This document shows, one piece after another, positions 9,003-16,922 of a stretch of 64,000 bases of DNA (position 1 is its first letter; every line of letters begins with the position of its first letter). The DNA is from Vibrio tritonius (GTDB taxonomy: Bacteria; Pseudomonadota; Gammaproteobacteria; Enterobacterales; Vibrionaceae), in the NCBI RefSeq assembly GCF_001547935.1, contig NZ_AP014635.1, forward strand, positions 372,001-436,000, in the 5' to 3' direction. A program made the translations under genes and the position numbers. The notes below the pieces were generated by a model that saw nothing but the letters and a program-made list of their open reading frames with translations, was not told the DNA's origin and made no database searches.

Positions 9003-9872
9003 TTAACCTTTTTTGGTTGAATGCTTATCTAAGGCCACTTTCTTTTCATTTTTCTTGTAGAGGTTTTCATAGCAGTAGTTAGTTGCTTCGATATAGCCTT
9101 CTACGCTACCACAGTCAAAACGGTGACCTTTGAATTTATACGCCAGTACACAGCCAGATTTGGCTTGCTTTAACAGTGCATCAGTAATTTGAATTTCGCC
9201 GCCTTTTCCTGGTTCAGTTTTTTCAATGAGATCAAAAATATCTGGAGTCAAAATATAACGACCAATGATTGCTAAGTTGCTTGGTGCTTTGCCAGGTTCA
9301 GGTTTCTCTACCATGTCATCTACACGGTAAATATCGTCTTTGATCATTTCACCAGAGATTACACCGTACTTGTGCGTTTCATCTGCAGGAACTTCCTGAA
9401 CCGCGACAATTGAACAGCGGAACTGGTTATAAAGCGCGACCATTTGCGCCAATACGCCTTTGTCTTCATTGACACATAAGTCATCAGCAAGAACCACAGC
9501 AAAGGCCTCATCACCAACCAGTTCACGACCGGTTAGAATGGCATGGCCTAAGCCCTTCATTTCTCTTTGACGAATAAACGTGAATGTCGCGCTGTCCATA
9601 ATGCTACGGATGTCGCCTAACAGCTCTTCTTTGTTGGTGCCTTTGATTTGATGCTCCAACTCATAGTTCATATCAAAATGATCCATGATGGAGTGTTTGC
9701 CGCGTCCAGTCACGATACACATGCCGTTCATGCCTGCTTGAATGGCTTCTTCAACACCGTACTCTATGAGTGGTTTATTGACGACTGGCATCATCTCTTT
9801 TGGCATGGATTTGGTTGCTGGCAAAAAACGCGTGCCGTAGCCAGCTGCAGGGAAAAGGCACTTTTTAATCAT
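9003..9872 (-). CDS. galU: UTP-glucose-1-phosphate uridylyltransferase
   Basis: Makes UDP-glucose from UTP and glucose-1-phosphate in the cytoplasm, feeding LPS core, capsule and other exopolysaccharide synthesis. The 289 residues start MIKKCLFPAAGYGTRFLPAT; the nucleotide-binding GXGTRFLPATKSMPKEM loop is at residues 11-27. VLADDLCVNE (~128) is the metal/nucleotide site, VEKPEPGKAPSNLAIIGRY (~187-205) binds the sugar phosphate, and GGEIQITDAL is at ~223. Length is normal for the family. It has its own terminator and stands as a single gene, downstream of the QstR-like regulator on the same strand after a 116-bp gap. Confidence 0.96.
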   Translation of the reverse strand: MIKKCLFPAAGYGTRFLPATKSMPKEMMPVVNKPLIEYGVEEAIQAGMNGMCIVTGRGKHSIMDHFDMNYELEHQIKGTNKEELLGDIRSIMDSATFTFIRQREMKGLGHAILTGRELVGDEAFAVVLADDLCVNEDKGVLAQMVALYNQFRCSIVAVQEVPADETHKYGVISGEMIKDDIYRVDDMVEKPEPGKAPSNLAIIGRYILTPDIFDLIEKTEPGKGGEIQITDALLKQAKSGCVLAYKFKGHRFDCGSVEGYIEATNYCYENLYKKNEKKVALDKHSTKKG

Positions 9873-9988
9873 AACAATGACCTATTTAAAATCGAAAGTT
9901 CGAATGCTTGTGGGCACTTTAACACGGGCGTACGTTCTGTATCAGTAGATTTGCCAGATCTTAAGATAAAAATGTGCTGCAAAACGCA

Positions 9989-10636
9989 CTACAACCTTAG
10001 GGTTTGCTTTGCCCATTCTATGGCTTCGACCCTATTTTTCACGTTAAGTTTTTTATAAATATTGTAGAGATGTGATTTCACCGTCAATTCACTGATGAAG
10101 AGTGTATCCGCAAGTTCAGTATTGGAGCTCGCAGAACAAAGGTTACGTAATATCTCGGTTTCTCGTTGACTCAGCATGGGAAAAGGGTGGGGTATTTCTT
10201 GATGAAGCTTTGCTTGCCAATAATTGATCAACTGTTCACTAACATGCTCTGGAAATCGAATTCGACCATTAATAATATCCGCTAGACTGACCGCCATCTC
10301 AGCAGTAGGCATTCCTTGATAAAAAACGCCACGTAGACGACCAAACCCTAGCAATTCATGTGTCGTTAGCCGTTTAGGTACATCGAATAGAACAACCTCA
10401 AAACGTTGTTCAGTAATTTGAATTGGAGAGAGTGCCTGACGTAAAGCTTGATGCTCACCGTAACTCAACAGCAAGATTTTATGCTTATATTCTTGATAGT
10501 GAAGAGAGATTTCTTCAGGGGTGACAATTGGAACATTAACACATAGAAGTTTTAGTGCATCAAGCATTTCTTGATTCACCTTTTGCGTGTTCAACGTTAT
10601 CAAGTACAAGGTTCTTGCGTATTGATTTTTTGCCAT
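9989..10636 (-). CDS. qstR: LuxR-family regulator, QstR-like (competence / type VI regulator)
   Basis: A DNA-binding transcription regulator of 215 residues from the chosen start (MAKNQYARTLYLITLN). The frame is open further to 10726, but residues before this Met look unlike the conserved start. The N-terminal ~140 residues are a receiver-like domain without an obvious phosphoacceptor. The C-terminal LuxR-type helix-turn-helix spans about residues 148-210 (LSQRETEILRNLC ... ELTVKSHLYNIYKKLNVKNR). In V. cholerae the regulator at this galU-ssb position is QstR, which couples HapR quorum sensing and TfoX/chitin signals to DNA-uptake and type VI secretion genes. Assignment rests on position, length and architecture; another LuxR-type regulator is possible. 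Confidence 0.8.
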   Translation of the reverse strand: MAKNQYARTLYLITLNTQKVNQEMLDALKLLCVNVPIVTPEEISLHYQEYKHKILLLSYGEHQALRQALSPIQITEQRFEVVLFDVPKRLTTHELLGFGRLRGVFYQGMPTAEMAVSLADIINGRIRFPEHVSEQLINYWQAKLHQEIPHPFPMLSQRETEILRNLCSASSNTELADTLFISELTVKSHLYNIYKKLNVKNRVEAIEWAKQTLRL

Positions 10637-10931
10637 CGTCTTTTCTCTCAATTGCTCATCTGATGGCACGTTTTTACAAAGATAATACCTGTGTTGACGA
10701 TACAAATTTGAGAAATTTGCGTTCAACTTCTTAGCTTTTGTCTAAGGTTGAGTAAGAGGAAAAACAAAAATAAGAGACCGCCCGCAAAATCAAGATGAAT
10801 GACATGAACTTTGATTTTTAGCACAGTACCAATAGAGTCGTGGCGGTAAGGGAAGATTGGTGAGAAGGATAAAGCATGTTATCCTTGCTGACTAATTTTA
10901 GAAACACTCACAGTGATAGACGGAGCAGAAC

Positions 10932-11480
10932 ATGGCAAGCCGTGGTGTGAACAAAGTAATTTTAATTGGCAACCTAGGTAACGATCCTGAAATTCGTTAT
11001 ATGCCAAATGGTGGTGCGGTAGCAAACATCACTATCGCAACCTCAGAGTCCTGGCGTGATAAAGCAACAGGTGAACAGCGTGAGAAAACTGAGTGGCACC
11101 GTGTTGCACTGTTTGGCAAACTTGCTGAAGTAGCGGGTGAGTATCTACGCAAAGGCTCTCAAGTATACATCGAAGGTCAATTACAGACTCGTAAATGGCA
11201 AGATCAAAGTGGTCAAGACCGATACACAACAGAAGTTGTCGTGCAAGGTTTTAATGGTGTAATGCAAATGCTAGGTGGTCGTCAAGGTGGCGCTCCGGCT
11301 GGTGGAATGCAGCAACAACAGCAAGGTGGTTGGGGTCAACCTCAGCAACCTGCGATGCAGCAGCAACCGCAGTACAATGCTCCTCAGCAGCCACAACAGC
11401 AGCAACAACAACAACCTTCTCAGTCAGCGCCTCAGTATAATGAGCCGCCAATGGACTTTGATGACGATATCCCGTTCTAA
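10932..11480 (+). CDS. ssb: Single-stranded DNA-binding protein
   Basis: A homotetramer that coats ssDNA in replication, recombination and repair. The 182 residues comprise an N-terminal OB fold (1-112; [20 protein letters not shown] at the start, [16 protein letters not shown] in the middle). A long Gly/Gln/Pro-rich disordered linker (~113-170) and the acidic tip MDFDDDIPF follow; the tip recruits partner proteins. ATG is preceded by GGAG at good spacing. No LexA-type CTG-N10-CAG was seen in the ~200 bp upstream, unlike E. coli where ssb and uvrA share one; here they are separated by galU and qstR. The gene ends at a strong bidirectional terminator. Confidence 0.97.
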   Translation: MASRGVNKVILIGNLGNDPEIRYMPNGGAVANITIATSESWRDKATGEQREKTEWHRVALFGKLAEVAGEYLRKGSQVYIEGQLQTRKWQDQSGQDRYTTEVVVQGFNGVMQMLGGRQGGAPAGGMQQQQQGGWGQPQQPAMQQQPQYNAPQQPQQQQQQQPSQSAPQYNEPPMDFDDDIPF

Positions 11481-11505
11481 GACTTCTTTAGAATGCGAAG
11501 AGATC

Positions 11506-11536
11506 AAAAAAGCTCACACCTTGGTGTGAGCTTTTC
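11506..11536. terminator. Bidirectional terminator between ssb and rep-like gene
   Basis: Perfect 10-bp stem AGCTCACACC / GGTGTGAGCT with a 2-nt loop, flanked by an A run on the left and a T run on the right, so it works for both converging genes. Confidence 0.88.
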
Positions 11537-11549
11537 TTTATCATCAACT

Positions 11550-12305
11550 TTAGTATTTACTATCGATGTATTTTTCAATGTACTGTTTTACCTTGGCACG
11601 CTCTTCACGTGTTTTAGACGAAATGTGAAACTCAATTTGGTTTACGGTTCGTAATCGGTTGATGTAGTACATTTCGACATTGATGTCGGTTAACTGGTTA
11701 ATTTCTTGAATAGGTTTCAGTAAAGCGCGCTCTTTAAAGTGCTGCCAACAGTTTAACGACTCTTCAACGCCAAACTGCTTACGAAGTTTATCCACTTCAA
11801 TAGTAAATGATTTTTTCACCTGCCAAGATTTGCACATTTCGTATAAACGAATGGAGTAGTAGCTGGTCAAAAAGGCAATGTTAATAAATTTGTATTGTGT
11901 ATAAGGTGGTTCAACGTAATGCACAAGTGGTGTATACGAATCCGAAATACGAATGCGAGCTTCATTTTTTGAAGGAAAATCAACACTATCGATGATTGCT
12001 TCATTAATGCTGATCTGCTCACTTTCTACTTTAAACGGCGCTCCGACCATAGTGCTAAGTGCGTCTCGAATCCCTGAAAAATTATTCGATTGCAGAGTTA
12101 GCCCAATCGCTTGGCAATACTCTTTGATATTGATGTCGACGTAGGGTTGTTCTTTGTCAGCGAGGGAGGCAAAGCAATACTTTATGACCTTGTACTGGTT
12201 ATATGAAATTTTGTATTCAGATGCTTGGATAAAGTCATTACTTTTCACCACAACTTTATTACGCATTTTATTAATATTGATTGATGGAGATTTTTTTATC
12301 GTCAT
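11550..12305 (-). CDS. Rep_3-superfamily replication initiator-like protein
   Basis: A 251-residue protein (start MTIKKSPSININ, GGTGAG just upstream; an earlier in-frame ATG at 12323 lacks a better site). Features fit plasmid initiators of the RepB/Rep_3 family. VVKSNDFIQASEYKISYNQYKVIKYCFA (about 19-46) matches the family's N-terminal signature, followed by a first winged-helix region (~55-125). A second winged-helix region (~130-235) contains FLTSYYSIRLYEMCKSWQ, very like the 'YSLRLYELL' segment of Rep_3 proteins. Such proteins bind iterons at an origin. Here the gene is chromosomal, between ssb and the MSHA locus, so it may be the remnant of an integrated plasmid or a domesticated regulator. 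Iteron-like repeats flank it. Initiator activity is not established. Confidence 0.72.
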   Translation of the reverse strand: MTIKKSPSININKMRNKVVVKSNDFIQASEYKISYNQYKVIKYCFASLADKEQPYVDINIKEYCQAIGLTLQSNNFSGIRDALSTMVGAPFKVESEQISINEAIIDSVDFPSKNEARIRISDSYTPLVHYVEPPYTQYKFINIAFLTSYYSIRLYEMCKSWQVKKSFTIEVDKLRKQFGVEESLNCWQHFKERALLKPIQEINQLTDINVEMYYINRLRTVNQIEFHISSKTREERAKVKQYIEKYIDSKY

Positions 12306-12327
12306 AGTCTCACCATGCCACATATCG

Positions 12328-12457
12328 ACTGTTCATTAAGGTCAAGATTTCTCTTTGAGAGAGAAATCCCACATCTAAATGATGCTTAAAAGAGACTAAC
12401 CACTCTATTAACATAGAGAATTAAATGCTCTTTGGCTACCACTGAAAAATGAACAGT
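12328..12457. repeat. Inverted pair of 10-bp iteron-like repeats upstream of the rep-like gene
   Basis: ACTGTTCATT at 12328-12337 and its exact reverse complement AATGAACAGT at 12448-12457 bracket the leader of the rep-like gene. Related copies lie in the next gap: ACTGTTCATA at 13195-13204 and AATGAACATT at 13256-13265. Rep_3 initiators bind repeats of this kind upstream of their own genes. Confidence 0.5.
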
Positions 12458-12519
12458 TAGCGAGTTATATTGAGGTTTCATGAAACCTGTACGCGTTACC
12501 TGTTCGGAAACATTATTCT

Positions 12520-12999
12520 TTATGCAAGCTCAAGAGATACCGCTGCAGCTTTAGCTCCTGTGAGCTGGATAAGATCTTGTGGTGCGAGTTTGACAACCAA
12601 ACCTCGATCACCAGCATTTACGTAGAGCGCTTTGAGGTTCATCAACTCTTTGGCAACGTACACTGGCATTAAATTAAATACGCCTAGAGGACTGGTTCCT
12701 CCGGAGACAAATCCAGTTAATTTGGTGGATTTATCCGCATTCATCATACGAGCTTTTTTTCCCATCAATAGGCTGGCAACGTTATCCATGTTAACCTTTT
12801 TATGAACAGGTAATACTACACAGACCGGTTGTTTTTTATCGACTTCAATAATCAGTGTTTTCGCAACACTATTTTCATCTTGTCCCATGGACTGGGCTGC
12901 TTGAACCCCGATCGATGATCCTTGTGGGTTATATTCATACGTCTCAATAGAGAACGAAATACCACTTTCAGATAAAATATGGCGAATAGCTTGCTGCAT
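12520..12999 (-). CDS. ybaK: YbaK/EbsC-family Cys-tRNA(Pro)-type deacylase
   Basis: A 159-residue single-domain protein related to the ProRS editing domain; family members hydrolyse mischarged tRNAs such as Cys-tRNA(Pro). The pattern is typical: AKTLIIEVDKKQPVCVVLP (~44-62) with the conserved lysine near residue 45, VNMDNVASLLMGKKARMM (~68-85), and TGFVSGGTSPLGV (~96-108), the GGxSP loop of the active site. The terminus VKLAPQDLIQLTGAKAA (~135-151) is also typical. It starts at ATG with AAGG upstream. It is divergent from the DUF2075 gene across a 505-bp AT-rich gap and reads the same way as the rep-like gene. Substrate specificity within the YbaK/ProX group is uncertain. Confidence 0.88.
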   Translation of the reverse strand: MQQAIRHILSESGISFSIETYEYNPQGSSIGVQAAQSMGQDENSVAKTLIIEVDKKQPVCVVLPVHKKVNMDNVASLLMGKKARMMNADKSTKLTGFVSGGTSPLGVFNLMPVYVAKELMNLKALYVNAGDRGLVVKLAPQDLIQLTGAKAAAVSLELA

Positions 13000-13504
13000 A
13001 TATGACCTTAATTTTTAGGTTAATTATTGTGTGTAAAACACAATAATTATATTTATGTGGTTTTCGTTTTTAATTAAATAAATGTTATAACTTAATGTAT
13101 ACGTTTATTTTTTAAAACAAAGCCATTCAAGGAAGCTTTTATTTAAAGTTAATTATTTAAGAGCTTGCTCCAAAAAACTGTGTGTATTATAAAAACTGTT
13201 CATACTTTAAACAAGATGGATTCGTGTTACGAAAGTGTGTTTTTTTGAATTTTAAATGAACATTATCAATTAATTGCAAAGCTATCGCACACAAAAAATA
13301 TCGAAATAAACACAAAATTTAACACCTCAAAGGCTTCAAAATGTAAAGAGAATGTATTGATGGGGGAGGGGAGTAAGTTTAGGTGTCTTTTGTTAAAGCA
13401 TCTATTCAGTTATTCTTGCCGATTATTTTTTATCTGGCAATACTAAAATCGTGATAAATATTGTGTTGCTTTTAATTCTAATGTTATTGGAGTGGATTTA
13501 AGAT
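13000..13504. other. AT-rich intergenic region with iteron-like and palindromic sequences
   Basis: A 505-bp gap between the divergent ybaK and DUF2075 helicase genes, without a convincing reading frame. It is visibly more AT-rich than its neighbours. It holds a 12-bp-stem palindrome (13021-13049), two iteron-like motifs (13195-13204 and 13256-13265) and an A/T tract-rich core. It must contain the promoters of both flanking genes. No TTATNCACA DnaA box was recognised, so an origin remains only a possibility. Confidence 0.5.
13021..13049. promoter_or_regulatory. Perfect palindrome upstream of ybaK
   Basis: TAATTATTGTGT-GTAAA-ACACAATAATTA: 12-bp perfect arms, 5-bp centre, 22 bp before the ybaK start. 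Position in the leader suggests an operator or a 5' UTR hairpin; the binding factor is unknown. Confidence 0.45.
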
Positions 13505-14728
13505 ATGGAGATGCCATTCTTAGAGCAAAATAGGTCGATATTTAAGCTCTCTCCCGATAAGCCTCTTCAGGCAGAACAAAAAAATTTAAAAAATAGATTA
13601 GACGCATTTCTTTGTTCTAATAAAGATAAAAATCATGCTTGTTTTATTATTTATGGCGATGCAGGAACCGGAAAGAGCGTGTTTCTTAACCGAGTGTTTA
13701 TGGAGCTACAGCAGCACGCAAGAGCAGATAGTCAGCATCCTCTATTTGGCTTAAATAATGCGTTACTGGTCAATCATCCTGAAATGCTCAAAGCATACAA
13801 AAATGCGACGGAATCTATACCAACCTTAAAAAAGAAAGATTATGAGCGTCCGACTACCTTCATTAATCAGCATCATAAAACAGGTAACATTGCCGATATT
13901 GTTTTCGTTGATGAAGCACATTTGCTTTTGACTGGACCTGATCGCTATAACCACTTTTTTCAAGATAATCATTTAGAAGAGATCATGCAGATAGCTCGTC
14001 TTGTGGTACTTGTTTTCGATGAAAAACAGGTGTTAAAAGCTAAAAGTTGCTGGGAGCAAAAGATGCTTAATGAGCTACTTCAAGATTACCCAGTAGAGAC
14101 GTTTACTCTACAACGTCAATTTCGCATGAATGTAGCCAAGCAGCATGCAGAATGGATTGAACAATTTTGCCAAGGAAAACTGCGACCTATCCCGCTATCC
14201 ACAGAGCGATTTGAGCTACGCCCTTACAGTAGTGCTCAACAAATGTATGAGGATATTCAGCAGCACAATCAATATCGTGGATTATCAAGAATGCTTGCAA
14301 CCTACGATTACCCTTACCGGCTTGATGGTCATGATTACTTTATTATTGAAGGTGATTTTTGCCTGCGCTGGGATCGAGCCAAACCGCACGCGAAAGATCC
14401 TTGGGCAGAGCGGGAAGATACCATTGAGGAAGTCGGGTCGGTATACACTATTCAGGGGTTTGATCTTAACTACGTAGGACTAATCCTTGGCCCATCAGTG
14501 ACATGGGATGAGGCTTCTCAGCAGATTGTGTTGCATCCAGATAAGTATGAAGATAAAGCGGCATTTAATGGTTTAGGCGCTAGAGATGATGCTCAGGAGA
14601 TTAAGCAAAAGCTCATGTGGAATAGTATTAATGTATTAATGACTAGAGCGATTAATGGCTTGTATATTTATGCACACGATCCTGTTTTACGGCAAAAGCT
14701 CACTCAGGCAAAGATCCAAGCGGGGTAA
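13505..14728 (+). CDS. DUF2075 / Schlafen-group-3-type DNA/RNA helicase domain protein
   Basis: A 407-residue P-loop NTPase that appears to consist of the helicase-like DUF2075 domain alone. Walker A is GDAGTGKS (51-58) and Walker B is DIVFVDEAH (131-139). A motif III-like LVVLVFDEKQVLK (~158-170) is followed by LQRQFRMN (~194-201). SVYTIQGFDLNYVGLILGP (~302-320) and the late motif MTRAINGLYIY (~378-388) complete a superfamily 1 core, as expected of this family. The start ATG has GGAG 11 bases upstream; an ATG two codons later lacks a spaced site. Family members occur in defence and mobile contexts, often fused to nuclease or protease modules, but none is fused here. Biological role is not known; ATPase activity is likely. 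Confidence 0.8.
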   Translation: MEMPFLEQNRSIFKLSPDKPLQAEQKNLKNRLDAFLCSNKDKNHACFIIYGDAGTGKSVFLNRVFMELQQHARADSQHPLFGLNNALLVNHPEMLKAYKNATESIPTLKKKDYERPTTFINQHHKTGNIADIVFVDEAHLLLTGPDRYNHFFQDNHLEEIMQIARLVVLVFDEKQVLKAKSCWEQKMLNELLQDYPVETFTLQRQFRMNVAKQHAEWIEQFCQGKLRPIPLSTERFELRPYSSAQQMYEDIQQHNQYRGLSRMLATYDYPYRLDGHDYFIIEGDFCLRWDRAKPHAKDPWAEREDTIEEVGSVYTIQGFDLNYVGLILGPSVTWDEASQQIVLHPDKYEDKAAFNGLGARDDAQEIKQKLMWNSINVLMTRAINGLYIYAHDPVLRQKLTQAKIQAG

Positions 14729-14800
14729 GCATGATCTTTTGGTTCGATCAAACGTTATTGTTATTTTCTTCCTCTAACGCGTGTTGAGCCTCAAATTAAT

Positions 14801-14832
14801 AAAAAAGCCGCTTAAATAGTGGTTTTTTTATA
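14801..14832 (+). terminator. Terminator after the DUF2075 gene
   Basis: AAAAAA-(G bulge)-CCGCT ... AGTGG-TTTTTT with a T-rich tail. It is an imperfect but plausible intrinsic terminator separating the accessory gene from mshH. Confidence 0.65.
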
Positions 14833-14918
14833 TACTTATCTTAGGTTGTTTGTTTTAAAATTCATCACCTAAACGACCTTCATTCCGCGTAAGAGAACAG
14901 AAAAGGAATTCCATTTTC

Positions 14919-16922
14919 ATGAGGTATACGCCAACTCTTAAGCTAAGTACACGCTTGGTTGCTTTTGTGACGTTAATCGTGATCTGCGCTATGTTCATTC
15001 TGTTCGTTGGTGGCGTGCTTTCATTTCAGCGTTTGGGCCAAGAATATATGACCCATTATTTAGAAGGGATTGTTGAAGTTCTTGATAAAGAAATGGAAGA
15101 TCCTGAAGCTGTGTACTCCATGCAGCGCTGGATGCCGAAAATGTTGCAGGCGAGTAATATTGTTGAGATGCAATTGTCATCCAAATCCGGTGTTATTTAT
15201 CGTTTTCGAGATACGACGAATAAAGTCGCTGCAGATAGGCTGTACGATTCCACACTCAAACTCAGGCGGCACGACGGATACGAAGTGACATTTAAAGTGA
15301 TACCTCCGTATAACGGTTATAGCTATTCGTTGGGGGCAATGCTGTCGATCACCTTTGCGGTTGTTTTGATCATAATAGGGTTATTACAGGGATTGAAATG
15401 GCTAAAAAATCAATTACTCGGTTCTGAGCTTCTCGAGGAGCGAGGGCGGATGATTTTAGCTGGTCAGGTCGAGCGTTTTGCTGTGGGGGACGAGCGAGAG
15501 TGGCCTTATACCGCCAGCGAAGCATTGGATAAACTGATTGAAGAGTTGAAAGATGCTCGACAAGAACGCAGCCGTTTTGACACCTTTATTCGTAGCCAAA
15601 CTTTCTTAGATCAGCTTACCGGATCTGCAAACCGCGTTCTTTTTGATAATAAATTGGAAGCGGCTCTGCAAGAAAATGGTGCTCATGGCGGAGTTGTCAT
15701 GTTGCGAATTGACGAAATTGAAGCAGCCAAAGAAGAGAATGATAAGCAGTTGGTTGACGACTTCATTATCAGCGTAGGGCAGTGCTTATCAAATGTCACA
15801 TCACGCTATCCCGATGTTATTTTGTCACGTTATTACGAATCTATTTTTGCTGTTTTTTTGCCTCATCAGTCATCTAAAGATGTGGCTTACGCAGCTTCGC
15901 AATGCCTCAAATTGACTGAGCGAATTATACCGCCAGCACCACTTGATAAAGAGAACTGGTTTCATCTTGGCGTCACGATGTACAACGAAGGTGAGCGCCG
16001 GGGACGAATTATCAATGAAGTAGAAACCGCATTGAAAAATGCCCAATTACAAGGTATGAATGCTTGGAGTCGATTTAAGAAGTTATCCAAGCCCCAAGAT
16101 GAACGTGGCAGTGTTCGCTGGAGAACCTTGTTTGATGAGGCATTAAAGCCCCAGAATATTTTGCTTTATCAACAGCCTTGTTACGTACTAAATAAGAACG
16201 ACCAGTTAACTAAAGTTCACCAAGAGATTTTTGCCAGAATAGACGATCCGCAACAGGGCATTATTAAAGCGTCGCGCTTTAGTGCTGCTTTAGAAATGGT
16301 AGGATATGAAGCAATGATGGACCGTGCGGTATTTGATCGAGTTATCGACTTTCTTCGCGTTAGTACGTCGAAAGAGTGTTTTTCACTCAATATGAATGTA
16401 GTCCCTTTTGCGGATAAACGTTTTGTTCGTTGGTTGCGTTTTGAGCTGATGCAAATGCCTTTAGAATGGCGTCAAAGGATCTCTTTTGATTTTTCGGAAG
16501 GCCATCTGGTGCAGCATTTGGATTATATGCGCCCAGTTTTAAAAATGATGTCTGCTTTAGGTTATAAGATTGTTGTTGGGCAAGCTGGACGAACAATAGT
16601 GAGTACTCACTATCTTAAAGACGTCAAGGTTGATGTGCTTAAACTACATCGTAGCTTGGTGAAGCGCATCGAAAAGCGCCATGAAAATCAGCTATTTGTT
16701 CGGAGTATGCTCGGGGTATGTAGTGGTACTGATACGAAAGTAATTGCAGTTGGGGTTGAAGAAGAGTCAGAATGGGCGATGCTCAAAACCCTTGGTGTTG
16801 ATGGTGTTCAAGGACGTTTTTTCGATGAAGAGCGTCCACTACAACCCGAAAATCAAATGAAGAAACGCAGAGTTGAGTCTGTAGTTAAACCTGGTAGAAG
16901 AAATAGATGGCGAACTAAATGA
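14919..16922 (+). CDS. mshH: MshH/CsrD, degenerate GGDEF-EAL regulator of sRNA decay
   Basis: A 667-residue inner-membrane protein: TM1 at ~12-34, a periplasmic segment, TM2 at ~141-160, then a HAMP-like linker and GGDEF-like (~225-380) and EAL-like (~395-640) domains. Both catalytic signatures are lost: the GGDEF position reads SRYYESIFAV and the EAL position reads HQEIFARI. It should therefore not make or degrade c-di-GMP. In E. coli the homologue CsrD directs RNase E to the CsrB/CsrC sRNAs and so tunes CsrA. It is the first gene of the msh cluster and overlaps mshI by 4 bp (ATGA). Whether it acts in pilus assembly or only in the Csr system is not shown by sequence. Confidence 0.92.
   Translation: MRYTPTLKLSTRLVAFVTLIVICAMFILFVGGVLSFQRLGQEYMTHYLEGIVEVLDKEMEDPEAVYSMQRWMPKMLQASNIVEMQLSSKSGVIYRFRDTTNKVAADRLYDSTLKLRRHDGYEVTFKVIPPYNGYSYSLGAMLSITFAVVLIIIGLLQGLKWLKNQLLGSELLEERGRMILAGQVERFAVGDEREWPYTASEALDKLIEELKDARQERSRFDTFIRSQTFLDQLTGSANRVLFDNKLEAALQENGAHGGVVMLRIDEIEAAKEENDKQLVDDFIISVGQCLSNVTSRYPDVILSRYYESIFAVFLPHQSSKDVAYAASQCLKLTERIIPPAPLDKENWFHLGVTMYNEGERRGRIINEVETALKNAQLQGMNAWSRFKKLSKPQDERGSVRWRTLFDEALKPQNILLYQQPCYVLNKNDQLTKVHQEIFARIDDPQQGIIKASRFSAALEMVGYEAMMDRAVFDRVIDFLRVSTSKECFSLNMNVVPFADKRFVRWLRFELMQMPLEWRQRISFDFSEGHLVQHLDYMRPVLKMMSALGYKIVVGQAGRTIVSTHYLKDVKVDVLKLHRSLVKRIEKRHENQLFVRSMLGVCSGTDTKVIAVGVEEESEWAMLKTLGVDGVQGRFFDEERPLQPENQMKKRRVESVVKPGRRNRWRTK

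Noticed and set aside
9648..10058. 136-codon open frame opposite galU and the galU-qstR gap
   Set aside because: Mostly antisense to galU; cysteine/histidine-rich shadow translation without motif.
13000..13504. Functional replication origin
   Set aside because: AT-rich and with iteron-like motifs, but no DnaA box and no regular iteron array at helical spacing was seen; kept only as a hypothesis.
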